Assembly: GCA_963726435.1 (NCBI GenBank)
Contig: CAVSCJ010000005.1
Location: 1 to 64,000 of the forward strand
DNA: 64,000 bases
Origin: PALSA-660 sp963726435
Lineage (GTDB): Bacteria; Actinomycetota; Coriobacteriia; Anaerosomatales; PALSA-660
Direction of reading: 5' to 3'
Part shown: positions 29,624 to 38,189 of the stretch, piece by piece
Layout: each line of letters starts with the position of its first letter
How positions within the stretch are numbered: the first letter of the stretch is position 1
Program-made: the position numbers and the translations under genes
Notes under the pieces: generated by a model
Told to the model about the DNA's origin: nothing
The model's input: the letters and a program-made list of their open reading frames with translations, nothing else
Database searches by the model: none

Positions 29624-31033
29624 CTACCCCTGGTCCCTCGCGCCCGCGGCCATCGCACGCCCGGCGGCCAGCAGGTCGTCGACCACGCCGGCCGAGGAGG
29701 CCTCCGCGTAGACGCGAACGAGCGGCTCGGTACCCGAGGCCCGCATCAGAAGCCAAGCGTCGTCCGGGAGCAGGAACTTGATCCCGTCTTCGCGCAGGAT
29801 GGAGTTGACCGGCAGCCCGGCGATCTCGGTGGGCGCCAGAGCCGGCCACGACGCGACGAAGGAGTCCTTGACCGCGGCCTCCAGGCGCAGGTCGTTGCGC
29901 CCGTACTCCATCGGCCCTGTCACCGCGAGCAGATCGTCCACCAGCTCCCCCAAGCCGCTACCGCGCACCGCCATCATCTCGGCGAGCAGCAGGGACATCA
30001 GCAGCCCGTCGCGCTCGCGAACGTGCGCCGGGACTCCGATGCCGCCCGACTCCTCGCCGCCCACCAGCACGTCGCCCTTGACCATCTCCTCGTAGATCCA
30101 CTTGAAGCCGACGGGCGTGGTGGTGACCGGCGCGCCGAGCAGCGCCGCGATACGGTCGACGATCACGGATGTCGACAGCGTCTTGACGATGCGGCCGGAC
30201 ATGCCGCGGTCCTCGATGAGGTGACGCGCCACCAAGGCGAGGATGCGGTGGGGGTCCACGAACGCGCCGGTGCGGTCGGCGGCGCCGATCCGGTCGGCGT
30301 CACCGTCCGTGATGAAGGCCGCGTCGAGGCCACGCTCGCGCACGAACGCGCACACTTCGTCGATATGGGGCGGGATCGGCTCGGGGTGGAGTCCGCCGAA
30401 GCCGGGGTTCGCCTCGCCGTGGACCTCAGCCACGTCGACACCCAGGGAGCGCAGTGCGGAGGCCAGGTACGAGCGGCCAGCGCCGAAGAGCGGATCGACC
30501 GCCACCTTCAGCCCCGCTGCGCGGATCGCGTCCGCATCGACGAAACCGACCAGATCGCTCAGGTACGGGCCTACAAGGTCGAATGTCTCGTAGGCGCCTC
30601 GGGCCGCGGGCGGCTCGTCGCGCATCGCCGCCTCGACGCGGTCGGTGAAGGACACGGGCGAGGCTCCGCCATCGGCCATGCGCAGCTTGAAGCCAAGGTA
30701 CCTGGCCGGGTTGTGGCTGGCCGTCAGCATCACGCCACCGACGGCCGCGTCGTCGCGCGACACCGACCAGCACAGCGCCGGCGTCGGGCAGTAGCTGTCG
30801 CTCACGCGCACCTTCAGGCCGTGGGACGCGAGGACCTCGGCGGCCGCGGCGGCGAAGCGGTCCGCCTCGAAGCGCGTGTCGTGACCCACGAGAACGGTGC
30901 CGCCGGGGTTGTCCGCCGCGAAGACCCGGCCGGCGGCGTCGGCGACCCGGCGCAGCGCGTCGTAGGTGAAGTCCTCGCCGATGACGGCGCGCCAGCCGTC
31001 GGTCCCGAAGTGGATCGCAGGGGGTGCGGCCAT
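29624..31033 (-). CDS. Phosphoglucomutase/phosphomannomutase family enzyme
   Basis: The 469-residue protein has HFGTDGWRAVIGEDF at the start, the active-site serine loop TASHNPARYLGFKL near residue 104-117, the metal loop ITDGDADRIG near 239-248 and a sugar-binding GGEESGG near 332. The C-terminal RASGTEPLVRVYAE loop binds phosphate. It interconverts hexose 1- and 6-phosphates (glucose or mannose), which could feed the rfbA, galU and manC reactions in this window. An AGGAG site precedes the ATG at 31,033. Confidence 0.9.
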   Translation of the reverse strand: MAAPPAIHFGTDGWRAVIGEDFTYDALRRVADAAGRVFAADNPGGTVLVGHDTRFEADRFAAAAAEVLASHGLKVRVSDSYCPTPALCWSVSRDDAAVGGVMLTASHNPARYLGFKLRMADGGASPVSFTDRVEAAMRDEPPAARGAYETFDLVGPYLSDLVGFVDADAIRAAGLKVAVDPLFGAGRSYLASALRSLGVDVAEVHGEANPGFGGLHPEPIPPHIDEVCAFVRERGLDAAFITDGDADRIGAADRTGAFVDPHRILALVARHLIEDRGMSGRIVKTLSTSVIVDRIAALLGAPVTTTPVGFKWIYEEMVKGDVLVGGEESGGIGVPAHVRERDGLLMSLLLAEMMAVRGSGLGELVDDLLAVTGPMEYGRNDLRLEAAVKDSFVASWPALAPTEIAGLPVNSILREDGIKFLLPDDAWLLMRASGTEPLVRVYAEASSAGVVDDLLAAGRAMAAGARDQG

Positions 31034-31103
31034 GACCTTCTCCTAGCGTGAAGAAAGACCCGCAAGAAACGCACGGACTCAGCCGGCCGCGCGTGCTTCC
31101 ATT

Positions 31104-32312
31104 CTATTCGATGAGGGAGCCGATGGCGTCGCGCAGGTCTCCGCCGGTGTAGAGGACCCCGCGGACGCCGGCCGCCCGGGCGGCCTCGACGTCGGAGTCC
31201 TTGTCGCCCAGGAGGAACGAGCGGGCGACGTCCGGCTCCCACTCGGCGATCGCGCGCTCGACCATCCCGGGGCCCGGCTTGCGGCACTCGCATTCGCGGC
31301 GGTACTCCCCGAGTCCGGCGGTCGGATGGTGAGGGCAGTGGTAGACGGCGTCCACGTGTGCGCCGCCCTCGGCGAGGCGGTCGTCGATCCACTCCGAGAA
31401 CCGCGCGAACTGCTCCTCCGTGTACTTGCCGCGGCCGATGCCGGCCTGGTTGGTGATGACGATCGCCAGCCAACCGGCGTCGTTGAGCAGCCTGATCGCC
31501 TCGGGCATGCCCGGCGTGAACTCGAACAGCTCGGTCTCGCAGAGGTGGCCCCGGTCGAAGTTGATGATGCCGTCACGGTCGAGGAAGGCGCACGGCTTGC
31601 GCCGCCATTCGGGCACTGACCGCTGAGCGGCCTCGAGGCTGGCCGGAGTGCCGATGTCGACGAAGAAGGCGTCAGTGGCCATCCCGAGCAGGCGTCCCTG
31701 CTCGGCGAGGTGCGGGAAGACGTCGCGCTCGAGCGACGAGTGCGCCGCGGGCAGGGAGCCGAGCCAGTCGGTCCGGAAGCAGTAGACGCCTGAGTTGATG
31801 AGGCCCGCTCCCCTGCCGCCCTTCTCGCGGAAGCTGTCGACGCGGTCCCCGGCCCCGAGTGCGACGGCGCCGAAGCGGCCTGCATCAGCGACGCGACCGA
31901 GCGCGAGCACGGCCTCCGCGGCGTCCGCCGCACGAAGACGCCTCGCGAGTTCGGTCAGGTTGCAGTCGCACAAGCTGTCGCCGTTGAGCGCGAAGACGAC
32001 GTCGCCGTGCACCAAGGGCGCAGCGAACGCGAGCGCGCCAGCCGTACCCAGGGGTTGCGGCTCGCGGGAGTAGACGGCTTGAACGCCGAACGCCGAGCCG
32101 TCGCCGACGTGCGCGACGACCGCCTCGTGAAGCCTGCCCGTGCAGAGCACGACACGCCGCACGCCATGGCGGCGCAGTTCCCAGAGCACTTGGTCGAGGA
32201 AGGGGCGGCCGCCGACGGGCTGCAGGCACTTCGGCACGTCTGCCGCGACCTCGCCCAGGCGCGTGGCCAGACCGCCCGCCAGAACCAGGGCCTCGCGCAC
32301 GACCACGCTCAC
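31104..32312 (-). CDS. Fused heptose-1-phosphate guanylyltransferase and heptose-bisphosphate phosphatase (HddC-GmhB)
   Basis: Residues 5-230 are a nucleotidyltransferase like HddC (ALVLAGGLATRLG, PVGGRPFLDQVLWEL, LNGDSLCDCN). Residues 240-402 are a HAD phosphatase of the GmhB type: CAFLDRDGIINFDRGHLCET, VITNQAGIGRGKY, the zinc segment CPHHP with CECRKP, and LLGDKDSDVEAA. Together they would perform the last two steps of GDP-D-glycero-D-manno-heptose synthesis. I chose the GTG at 32,312, which overlaps the gmhA stop (GTGA). Substrate assignment rests on the two neighbours, gmhA and hddA. Confidence 0.85.
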   Translation of the reverse strand: MSVVVREALVLAGGLATRLGEVAADVPKCLQPVGGRPFLDQVLWELRRHGVRRVVLCTGRLHEAVVAHVGDGSAFGVQAVYSREPQPLGTAGALAFAAPLVHGDVVFALNGDSLCDCNLTELARRLRAADAAEAVLALGRVADAGRFGAVALGAGDRVDSFREKGGRGAGLINSGVYCFRTDWLGSLPAAHSSLERDVFPHLAEQGRLLGMATDAFFVDIGTPASLEAAQRSVPEWRRKPCAFLDRDGIINFDRGHLCETELFEFTPGMPEAIRLLNDAGWLAIVITNQAGIGRGKYTEEQFARFSEWIDDRLAEGGAHVDAVYHCPHHPTAGLGEYRRECECRKPGPGMVERAIAEWEPDVARSFLLGDKDSDVEAARAAGVRGVLYTGGDLRDAIGSLIE

Positions 32313-32896
32313 GACAGCGCATCCTCCACGAGACCGCACAGGACGTGAGCGATCATGATGTGCGCTTCCTGGATGCGCGGAGTGGAGTCGCTCGGAACGG
32401 TCAGGCACACATCGCAACGGCCGGCCATCTTGCCGCCGTCGCGGCCGGACAGGCCGATCACGCTCAGGCCGGCGCTCCGCGCGGCGTCGATCGCCGCGAG
32501 CACGTTCGGGCTGTCTCCGGACGTGGATATGGCCAGCAGCACGTCTCCCGCGCGCCCATGCGCGCGCACCTGCCGCGCGAACACCTCGTCGAAGCCGTGG
32601 TCGTTGCCTATGGCGGTCAGCGACGAGGTGTTGGCCGTGAGCGCGATCGCCGGGTACGGAGCGCGCTCCTTCAGGTACCGGCCGACGAACTCGGCGACCA
32701 CGTGCTGGGCGTCGGCGGCCGATCCGCCGTTGCCGCAAGCCAGCAACTGCCCGCCATCCGCGAACGCCCGCGCGACAGCATCCGCGGCGCAAGCCAGGCG
32801 GGGCGCCAGCGCCTCCACCGCATCGATCGCTCCCCTGTGGCCAGCGAGCGCGGAAGCGAGAGCCTCCGCCGTGGCCTGGGTCGTCACACCGTCCAT
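32309..32896 (-). CDS. gmhA: Sedoheptulose-7-phosphate isomerase GmhA
   Basis: GmhA makes D-glycero-D-manno-heptose 7-phosphate. The 195-residue protein is a SIS-domain protein with LACGNGGSAADAQHVVAEFV, LTANTSSLTAIGNDHGFDEV, LLAISTSGDSPNVLAAI and IQEAHIMIAHVLCGLVE, all typical of GmhA. The start at 32,896 overlaps the hddA stop by 13 bases, so the genes are tightly coupled. Confidence 0.92.
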   Translation of the reverse strand: MDGVTTQATAEALASALAGHRGAIDAVEALAPRLACAADAVARAFADGGQLLACGNGGSAADAQHVVAEFVGRYLKERAPYPAIALTANTSSLTAIGNDHGFDEVFARQVRAHGRAGDVLLAISTSGDSPNVLAAIDAARSAGLSVIGLSGRDGGKMAGRCDVCLTVPSDSTPRIQEAHIMIAHVLCGLVEDALS

Positions 32897-33897
32897 GCGC
32901 GCATCCCCTCTCCGGAGAACGAGAAGTTCACGAGTTCGGCACCTTCGCGCTGCAGCGCGTCCTGTACGGCGAAGCGGCGCGCCGGGTCCGCGAGGAAGAA
33001 CATGAATCCGCCGCCGCCGGCGCCCGAGACCTTGCCGCCCAGCGCCCCCGACTCGCGGGCCACGGCGTACACCTCGTCGATGCGCGCGTTCGTGATCCCG
33101 GAGGCCATGCGCTTCTTCGCCTGCCAGCCCTCGTCGAGAAGCGCCCCGAACGCCGGCAGGTCGCCCAGCATCAGTGCGCGCTTCATGTCGAATGCGAGCG
33201 CCTTTATGCGGTCCATCGCGGCGACGGGATCCGTCTCGCCGCGCTCGTAGGCGTCGATCTGCTGCTCGATGATGGCGCTCGAGAAGTGCTGCCCTCCGAC
33301 GTACGCGAAGACGAGCCCGTACTCCAGCTCGTAGAGGGTCTCGGGACGAAGGCGCAGAGGGCTGACCACCGCCGAATCGCGCTCGAACTCGATGAAGTTG
33401 AAGCCGCCGAAGGCGGTCGCGTACTGGTCCTGGCGGCCGCCCCGGATGCCGGCGTCCACTCGCTCGACCTGGAAGGCGAGCTCGGCGATCTCGTAGGGAT
33501 CGAGCGACACCTTGAGGTGCGCCGCCAGCGCTCCGATCAATGCAACGCATATCGCGGAGGACGAGCCCAGGCCGGAGCCCGGGGGAGCGTCGTTGTGCAG
33601 ACGTATGCTCATGCCGCCGGCGAGCCCGTGGTCGGTGCGGAAGCGGTCGATCGCGGCCTTCGCGAGGTCGAGCTGCCCGTCGTAGACGAACTCCTCTTCG
33701 AGTTCGTAGGCGATCGAGACGTCGTAGTCGATGCTCTCGACAACGATGCGGCCGTCGCCGGGCTCCACGGTGGCGTAGGCATAGCGGTCGATCGTCGCCG
33801 ACAGGACCGCCCCGCCGCGCTCGTCGCAATAGGGCGAGACGTCGGTTCCGCCGCCGCCGAAGCTGATGCGCAGAGGCGAGCGCGATCGGATGGTCAT
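32884..33897 (-). CDS. hddA: D-glycero-D-manno-heptose 7-phosphate kinase (HddA, GHMP family)
   Basis: The 337-residue protein is a GHMP kinase: RSPLRISFGGGGTDVSPYC at the N-terminus, the ATP loop PPGSGLGSSSAICVALIGA near residue 105-123, GIRGGRQDQYATAFGGFNFI and KVSGAGGGGFMFFLADP near the end. GHMP kinases of this exact pattern are heptose or fucose kinases; the gmhA and hddC-gmhB neighbours point to HddA. The ATG at 33,897 has AGGAG eight bases before it. Confidence 0.9.
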   Translation of the reverse strand: MTIRSRSPLRISFGGGGTDVSPYCDERGGAVLSATIDRYAYATVEPGDGRIVVESIDYDVSIAYELEEEFVYDGQLDLAKAAIDRFRTDHGLAGGMSIRLHNDAPPGSGLGSSSAICVALIGALAAHLKVSLDPYEIAELAFQVERVDAGIRGGRQDQYATAFGGFNFIEFERDSAVVSPLRLRPETLYELEYGLVFAYVGGQHFSSAIIEQQIDAYERGETDPVAAMDRIKALAFDMKRALMLGDLPAFGALLDEGWQAKKRMASGITNARIDEVYAVARESGALGGKVSGAGGGGFMFFLADPARRFAVQDALQREGAELVNFSFSGEGMRAWTV

Positions 33898-33934
33898 GCG
33901 GGAGTCTCCTGACACGGGTGGGGGCCCACGACGC

Positions 33935-35038
33935 CTATTCTCGCACGCGCGAGGCGGCCCCGCGGCGCCCTTCGAGCAGCTCCCGGTACGCGGCTACCGT
34001 CTGGTCCGCGGTCCTCTCCCAGCTGAAGAGCGCGGCCCGAGCGCGGCCCGCCGCGATCAGGGATCCCCGCAGCGACGCGTCGCCAAGGAGCCGCAGGATG
34101 GCGCCCGCCGCGGCCGTGACGTCGCCAGCGGGGAAGACCAGCGCCGCGTCTCCGACCACCTCCGGAAGCGATGCGGCGTCCGAGCACACCACGGGTGCGC
34201 CCGAGGCCATCGCTTCCAATGGTGGGAGGCCGAAGCCCTCGTAGCGGGACGGGAAGACGAAGGCCTCGGCGCCGGAGTACAGCGCGCGAAGGATCGGATC
34301 GTCGACGTGCCCGGTGAATGCGACGCGACGTGCGGCGGGCGTGTCCCCGAGAACGGAGACCGCGTAGCCGGGCTGGTCGGCGCCGACCAACAGAAGCCGC
34401 AGCTCGGGACGCCTGACATCGACCTGGGCGAACGCTCGCAGGAGCGTTGGCAGGTCCTTGTGCGGCTTGGTGTTGCCCATGGACAGCAAGTACGGGCCCC
34501 CTTCAGCCAGCGCCGGGGGCACCGGCTCGATGGGCCCGTCCGCGAAGTCGTCCGCCGCGTGCAGCACCACGCGCACCCGCGAGGCCGCGCGCGGGAAGAA
34601 CGATGCGATGTCGGAAGCCGTGGCCTGCGAGTTGGCGAGCAGCAGCCCCGCCACAGACGCCGCGCGCGCGTTCCACCAGCGGTAGGCAGCTCTCCGGACC
34701 ATCGACGGCATGGCCTCCGGGATCCGGAGCGGCGTGAGGTCGTGGATCGTGACGACGAGCGGATGCCTGACCGGGATGGGCGTGGGGACGTGAAGACAGT
34801 GCACCAGGTCCGGTTGAACGTCCTCCGCGATCCGGCCCAGCTCGAGCCCGCCGGTGGGGTAGAACGCGTGCGACCGCGCCGTGATCTGCCGCGCCTCCGC
34901 GACGGGTGCCTCCGTGCCCTCCTCGATGACCTGCACCATCTCCAAGTCCTCCACACAGGCAAGCCGGCGCGCGAGACCGGTCGAGTAGCGGCCGATCCCG
35001 GTCCAAGTCGCCATGCGGCAGTCCAGGAGTACCCGCAT
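33935..35038 (-). CDS. GT4-type glycosyltransferase
   Basis: The 367-residue protein starts MRVLLDCRMATWTGIGRYST and has the GT-B C-terminal half with GGPYLLSMGNTKPHKDLPTL, VAFTGHVDDPILRALYSGAE and FPSRYEGFGLPPLEAMASGA (the EGFGLPPLE acidic motif). This looks like the mannosyl/rhamnosyltransferase group. The start shares one base with the upstream stop. It sits between the rhamnose and heptose genes, so it may transfer one of those sugars. Confidence 0.9.
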   Translation of the reverse strand: MRVLLDCRMATWTGIGRYSTGLARRLACVEDLEMVQVIEEGTEAPVAEARQITARSHAFYPTGGLELGRIAEDVQPDLVHCLHVPTPIPVRHPLVVTIHDLTPLRIPEAMPSMVRRAAYRWWNARAASVAGLLLANSQATASDIASFFPRAASRVRVVLHAADDFADGPIEPVPPALAEGGPYLLSMGNTKPHKDLPTLLRAFAQVDVRRPELRLLLVGADQPGYAVSVLGDTPAARRVAFTGHVDDPILRALYSGAEAFVFPSRYEGFGLPPLEAMASGAPVVCSDAASLPEVVGDAALVFPAGDVTAAAGAILRLLGDASLRGSLIAAGRARAALFSWERTADQTVAAYRELLEGRRGAASRVRE

Positions 35039-35871
35039 CAGCCCCGCCCCCCGAACATCGCCCGCAGCGCCACCCCGGCGCGCGTCACGCCCGCCAGCCC
35101 CCACAGATGGTAGATGCCACAGTAGCGGTAGAAGCTCTCACGGTACGCCCGCGAGGCGAATCCTGGTCCGGCGCCCGCCTTGCCGAGGTGGTGGACGCAC
35201 GATGCGGACGGCTCGATCACGACCCCCCAGCCGCGATCGTGCATGCGGTGGCACCAGTCGGTGTCTTCGAAGTAGAGGAAGAACCCCTCGTCCATCGCTC
35301 CGACGTCGTCTATCGCCGCGCGGCGCGCCAGCATGCACGCTCCGGTCACCCAGTCGACGGAGCCTGAGGCCGCCATCTCCATGCCGGCGGCAGCGGATCG
35401 GCCGCCGATGCGGTCGAGTGCCCGCCGCACGTGCAGTGCCAGAATGCTCGCGAGCGTCGGGAACGCGCCGAACGACCCGCGCTGCAACCCGCCGTCCGGG
35501 TCCAGGACCCGAGGAGCGACGATGCCGATACGCGGGTCGGCCTCCGCCCGAGCGACGAGGCGCTTCAGAGCCCCCTCGACCAGCTCGGCGTCGGGATTCA
35601 GCAGCAGCACGTACTCGCCCGACGAAGCGGCGATCCCGACGTTGTTCGAAGCGGAGAAGCCGCGGTTGGGGACCGCGATCACCCGGACACCCGGGTGCGA
35701 GGCGACGAGGGACCGGACAGACCCGTCCGAGCTCTCCGCGTCGATCACGATCGCGCGACCGGGACCTGTCTGCGCCTCCACGCTCTCCACGGCGCGGCGC
35801 AGGTAGTCGCCGGAGTCGTGGGCGACGATCACGACGTCCACGTCGGGCATGTCCGCGCGCGTGTCGGTCAT
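35038..35871 (-). CDS. GT2-type glycosyltransferase (rhamnosyltransferase-like)
   Basis: The 277-residue protein has the GT-A core: VDVVIVAHDSGDYLRRAVES, NRGFSASNNVGIAASSGEYV, LLLNPDAELVEGAL (the DXD-like site), and GFFLYFEDTDWCHRMHDRGW. The family often adds rhamnose. The start overlaps the rfbD stop (ATGA), matching a role just after dTDP-rhamnose synthesis. Neither acceptor nor linkage can be read. Confidence 0.88.
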   Translation of the reverse strand: MTDTRADMPDVDVVIVAHDSGDYLRRAVESVEAQTGPGRAIVIDAESSDGSVRSLVASHPGVRVIAVPNRGFSASNNVGIAASSGEYVLLLNPDAELVEGALKRLVARAEADPRIGIVAPRVLDPDGGLQRGSFGAFPTLASILALHVRRALDRIGGRSAAAGMEMAASGSVDWVTGACMLARRAAIDDVGAMDEGFFLYFEDTDWCHRMHDRGWGVVIEPSASCVHHLGKAGAGPGFASRAYRESFYRYCGIYHLWGLAGVTRAGVALRAMFGGRG

Positions 35872-36728
35872 CGCACGGTGGGGACGAAGCGCGCCAGCGC
35901 GTCGCGCCAGTCGGGCATCGTCACCCCGAGTGCCGCAGCCTTCGAGCAGTCGAGCACGGAGTAGGCGGGCCGGGCCGCCTTGCTCGGGAAGGTCGCCGAG
36001 GGTACGGCCACCACCTTGGCCGGATCGAACCCGGCCAGGCGGAGGATCTCGCGCGCCATCTCCTCGCGGGTGCACGACCCGGCGCCGGCCAGGTGGAACA
36101 CGCCGCGCGCACCGGCGTCGAGAAGGTCGAGGATCCCCGCGGCCAGGTCGATCGTGTAGGTCGGTGAGCCGATCTCGTCGCTGACGACCGGGATCGCGAT
36201 ACTGCCCGGGGCGCGCTGGAGGATCTTGGTCGGGAAGTTCGATCCGTGGGGGCCGAACACCCACGCGGTGCGCACGATGAGCGCGGTGGGATTCGCGGCG
36301 AGCACCACGCGCTCGCCGGCGAGCTTCGTCACCCCGTACACCGACCGTGGGTTCGGCTGGTCGTCCTCCGTGTAGGGACAGCGCTTCGTCCCGTCGAAGA
36401 CGTAGTCGGTCGATACGTGCACGAAGGGCAGGCCGCCGCGGGCGGCGGCCGCGGCCAGAAGCCGAGCACCGGTCCGGTTGACCTGGAAGGCGATCTCGGC
36501 CTCGTCCTCGGCACGGTCCACGTCCGTGAACGCGGCGGCGTTTATCAGCGCGCCGTCCGGATGCACTGAGGCAAAAGCGGCGACGATCCTCGCGACGTCC
36601 TGGACGGAGGTGATGTCGAACTCCGACTCGACGGGGGCCATGAACGCTCCTCCGCGCTTCTCGGAGACGATCTGGAGGGCGTGGCCCAGCATCCCGCCCG
36701 CGCCCGCGATGAGCAGCGGTCCCGGCAT
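35868..36728 (-). CDS. rfbD: dTDP-4-dehydrorhamnose reductase
   Basis: RfbD performs the last NADPH-dependent step to dTDP-L-rhamnose. The 286-residue protein has the dinucleotide-binding loop IAGAGGMLGHAL at about residues 7-18, VHVSTDYVFDGTK, YGVTKLAGE with the catalytic Tyr and Lys, and RTAWVFGPHGSNF. It ends four bases past the start of the following GT2 gene. Confidence 0.95.
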   Translation of the reverse strand: MPGPLLIAGAGGMLGHALQIVSEKRGGAFMAPVESEFDITSVQDVARIVAAFASVHPDGALINAAAFTDVDRAEDEAEIAFQVNRTGARLLAAAAARGGLPFVHVSTDYVFDGTKRCPYTEDDQPNPRSVYGVTKLAGERVVLAANPTALIVRTAWVFGPHGSNFPTKILQRAPGSIAIPVVSDEIGSPTYTIDLAAGILDLLDAGARGVFHLAGAGSCTREEMAREILRLAGFDPAKVVAVPSATFPSKAARPAYSVLDCSKAAALGVTMPDWRDALARFVPTVR

Positions 36729-36729
36729 G

Positions 36730-37737
36730 TCAGACGCGCTCCTCGTACCAGCGGCGACGCCAGTCGGCGAACTCCCCCGTCTGATGCTTGATCTTCGACC
36801 ACCACCACTCGTTGTCCCTGTACCAGCGGATCGTCTCCCGAAGGCCTTGCTCGAAGCCGACCTTCGGAGACCAACCCATGGTGGCGAGCTTGGTGCAGTC
36901 CAGCGCGTAGCGGCGATCGTGGCCCGGACGGTCGGAGACCCACTTGATGACGTCGCCGGAGAGTCCCAGCTCGTCGACGATGATCGTCGTGATCTCGAGG
37001 TTGGTGCGTTCGTTGCCGCCGCCGACGTTGTAGACCTCGCCCGGCTCCCCGTTCAGTAGCACGAACTCGATCCCGCCGCAGTGGTCGTCGACATGCAGCC
37101 AGTCGCGGACGTTCAGGCCGTCGCCGTAGAGGGGCAGTCCCCCGCCCTCCAAGGCGTTCGTGACGAACAGCGGGATCAGCTTCTCGGGGTACTGGTAGGG
37201 ACCGTACGTGTTCGAGCCGCGAGTGATCATCACCGGGGTCCCGTAGGTGGTGTGGTACGCGAGCGCCTGCAGGTCGCCACCGGCCTTGGATGCGGAGTAG
37301 GGACTGGACGGCTTGACGCAGTCGGACTCGGTGAAGGCCCCGGCTTCGATCGAGCCGTAGACCTCGTCGGTCGACACCTGAACCATCCGGCCGATCCCGA
37401 GTTCGCGCACCGCTTCGAGCAGCGTGTGGGTGCCGAGCACGTCGGTCGCCAGGAACGTCTCGGGCTCCGCGATCGAGCGGTCGACGTGAGTCTCAGCGGC
37501 GAAGTTGACGATCGCGTCCACGCCCTCCGCCGCAGCCCGAACGGCCTCGCGGTCGCAGATGTCGCCGCGCACGAACGAGAAGCGCGGATCCGAGTCGACG
37601 TCCTTCAGATTGTCGAGGTTGCCGGCGTAGGTCAGCTTGTCGAAGCAGACGACCTCCCAGTCGCCGTGCCCCTCCAGCATCAGCCGGATGAACCCCGAAC
37701 CGATGAATCCGGCGCCTCCGCAGACCAGGAGCCTCAT
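36730..37737 (-). CDS. rfbB: dTDP-glucose 4,6-dehydratase
   Basis: RfbB oxidises and dehydrates dTDP-glucose with bound NAD+. The 335-residue protein has VCGGAGFIGSGFIRLMLEGH at the start, NFAAETHVDRSIAEPETF, VSTDEVYGSIEAGAFTESD, YSASKAGGDLQALAYHTTY (catalytic Tyr and Lys) and RGSNTYGPYQYPEKLIPLF. It begins ATGA with the rfbC stop. Confidence 0.97.
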   Translation of the reverse strand: MRLLVCGGAGFIGSGFIRLMLEGHGDWEVVCFDKLTYAGNLDNLKDVDSDPRFSFVRGDICDREAVRAAAEGVDAIVNFAAETHVDRSIAEPETFLATDVLGTHTLLEAVRELGIGRMVQVSTDEVYGSIEAGAFTESDCVKPSSPYSASKAGGDLQALAYHTTYGTPVMITRGSNTYGPYQYPEKLIPLFVTNALEGGGLPLYGDGLNVRDWLHVDDHCGGIEFVLLNGEPGEVYNVGGGNERTNLEITTIIVDELGLSGDVIKWVSDRPGHDRRYALDCTKLATMGWSPKVGFEQGLRETIRWYRDNEWWWSKIKHQTGEFADWRRRWYEERV

Positions 37738-38189
37738 CCGTTCTTCACTCCCCAGTCGTAGCCGATCGAGGCGTCGTCGAAGGGGAGGCGGTACTCGTCA
37801 GGATCGTCGCGGTCGTAGGGCTCGGTCGGCACGTTGATGATGTATGCCGGCTCGACGCCCGCCGGGGTGAACCCATGGTAGACGCCCACAGGGATGATGA
37901 GCATGCGCTGCCGCTGCCAGCCGATCACGAACTCGTCGGTCTCACCCTTGGTCGGTGAGCCGTCCCGGGTGTCGTGCAGAACGACCTTCGCCATGCCTCC
38001 GACACACACGAAATGGTCGGTCTGCTTCTTGTGGTAGTGCCAGGCCTTCACCACGCCCGGATACACCATCGTGATGTAGACCTGACCGAACTTCTGGAAG
38101 TCCGGATCGTCGCTGCGCAGCATCTCCATCAGCAGGCCACGTTCGTCGGGGATGACCTTGAGGTCTTTGACCTTCACTCCATCGATCAT
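37734..38189 (-). CDS. rfbC: dTDP-4-dehydrorhamnose 3,5-epimerase-like cupin
   Basis: The 151-residue cupin has VIPDERGLLMEMLRSDDPDF, VYPGVVKAWHYHKKQTDHFV, ILIPVGVYHGF-like text (MLIIPVGVYHGFTPAG) and YINVPTEPYD-type text near the end. This is a shorter relative of RfbC (usually about 185), and the catalytic His in the KAWHYH segment is present. The operon position between rfbA and rfbB supports the call. The short form is sometimes assigned to related sugar epimerases, so specificity is less sure. Confidence 0.85.
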   Translation of the reverse strand: MIDGVKVKDLKVIPDERGLLMEMLRSDDPDFQKFGQVYITMVYPGVVKAWHYHKKQTDHFVCVGGMAKVVLHDTRDGSPTKGETDEFVIGWQRQRMLIIPVGVYHGFTPAGVEPAYIINVPTEPYDRDDPDEYRLPFDDASIGYDWGVKNG

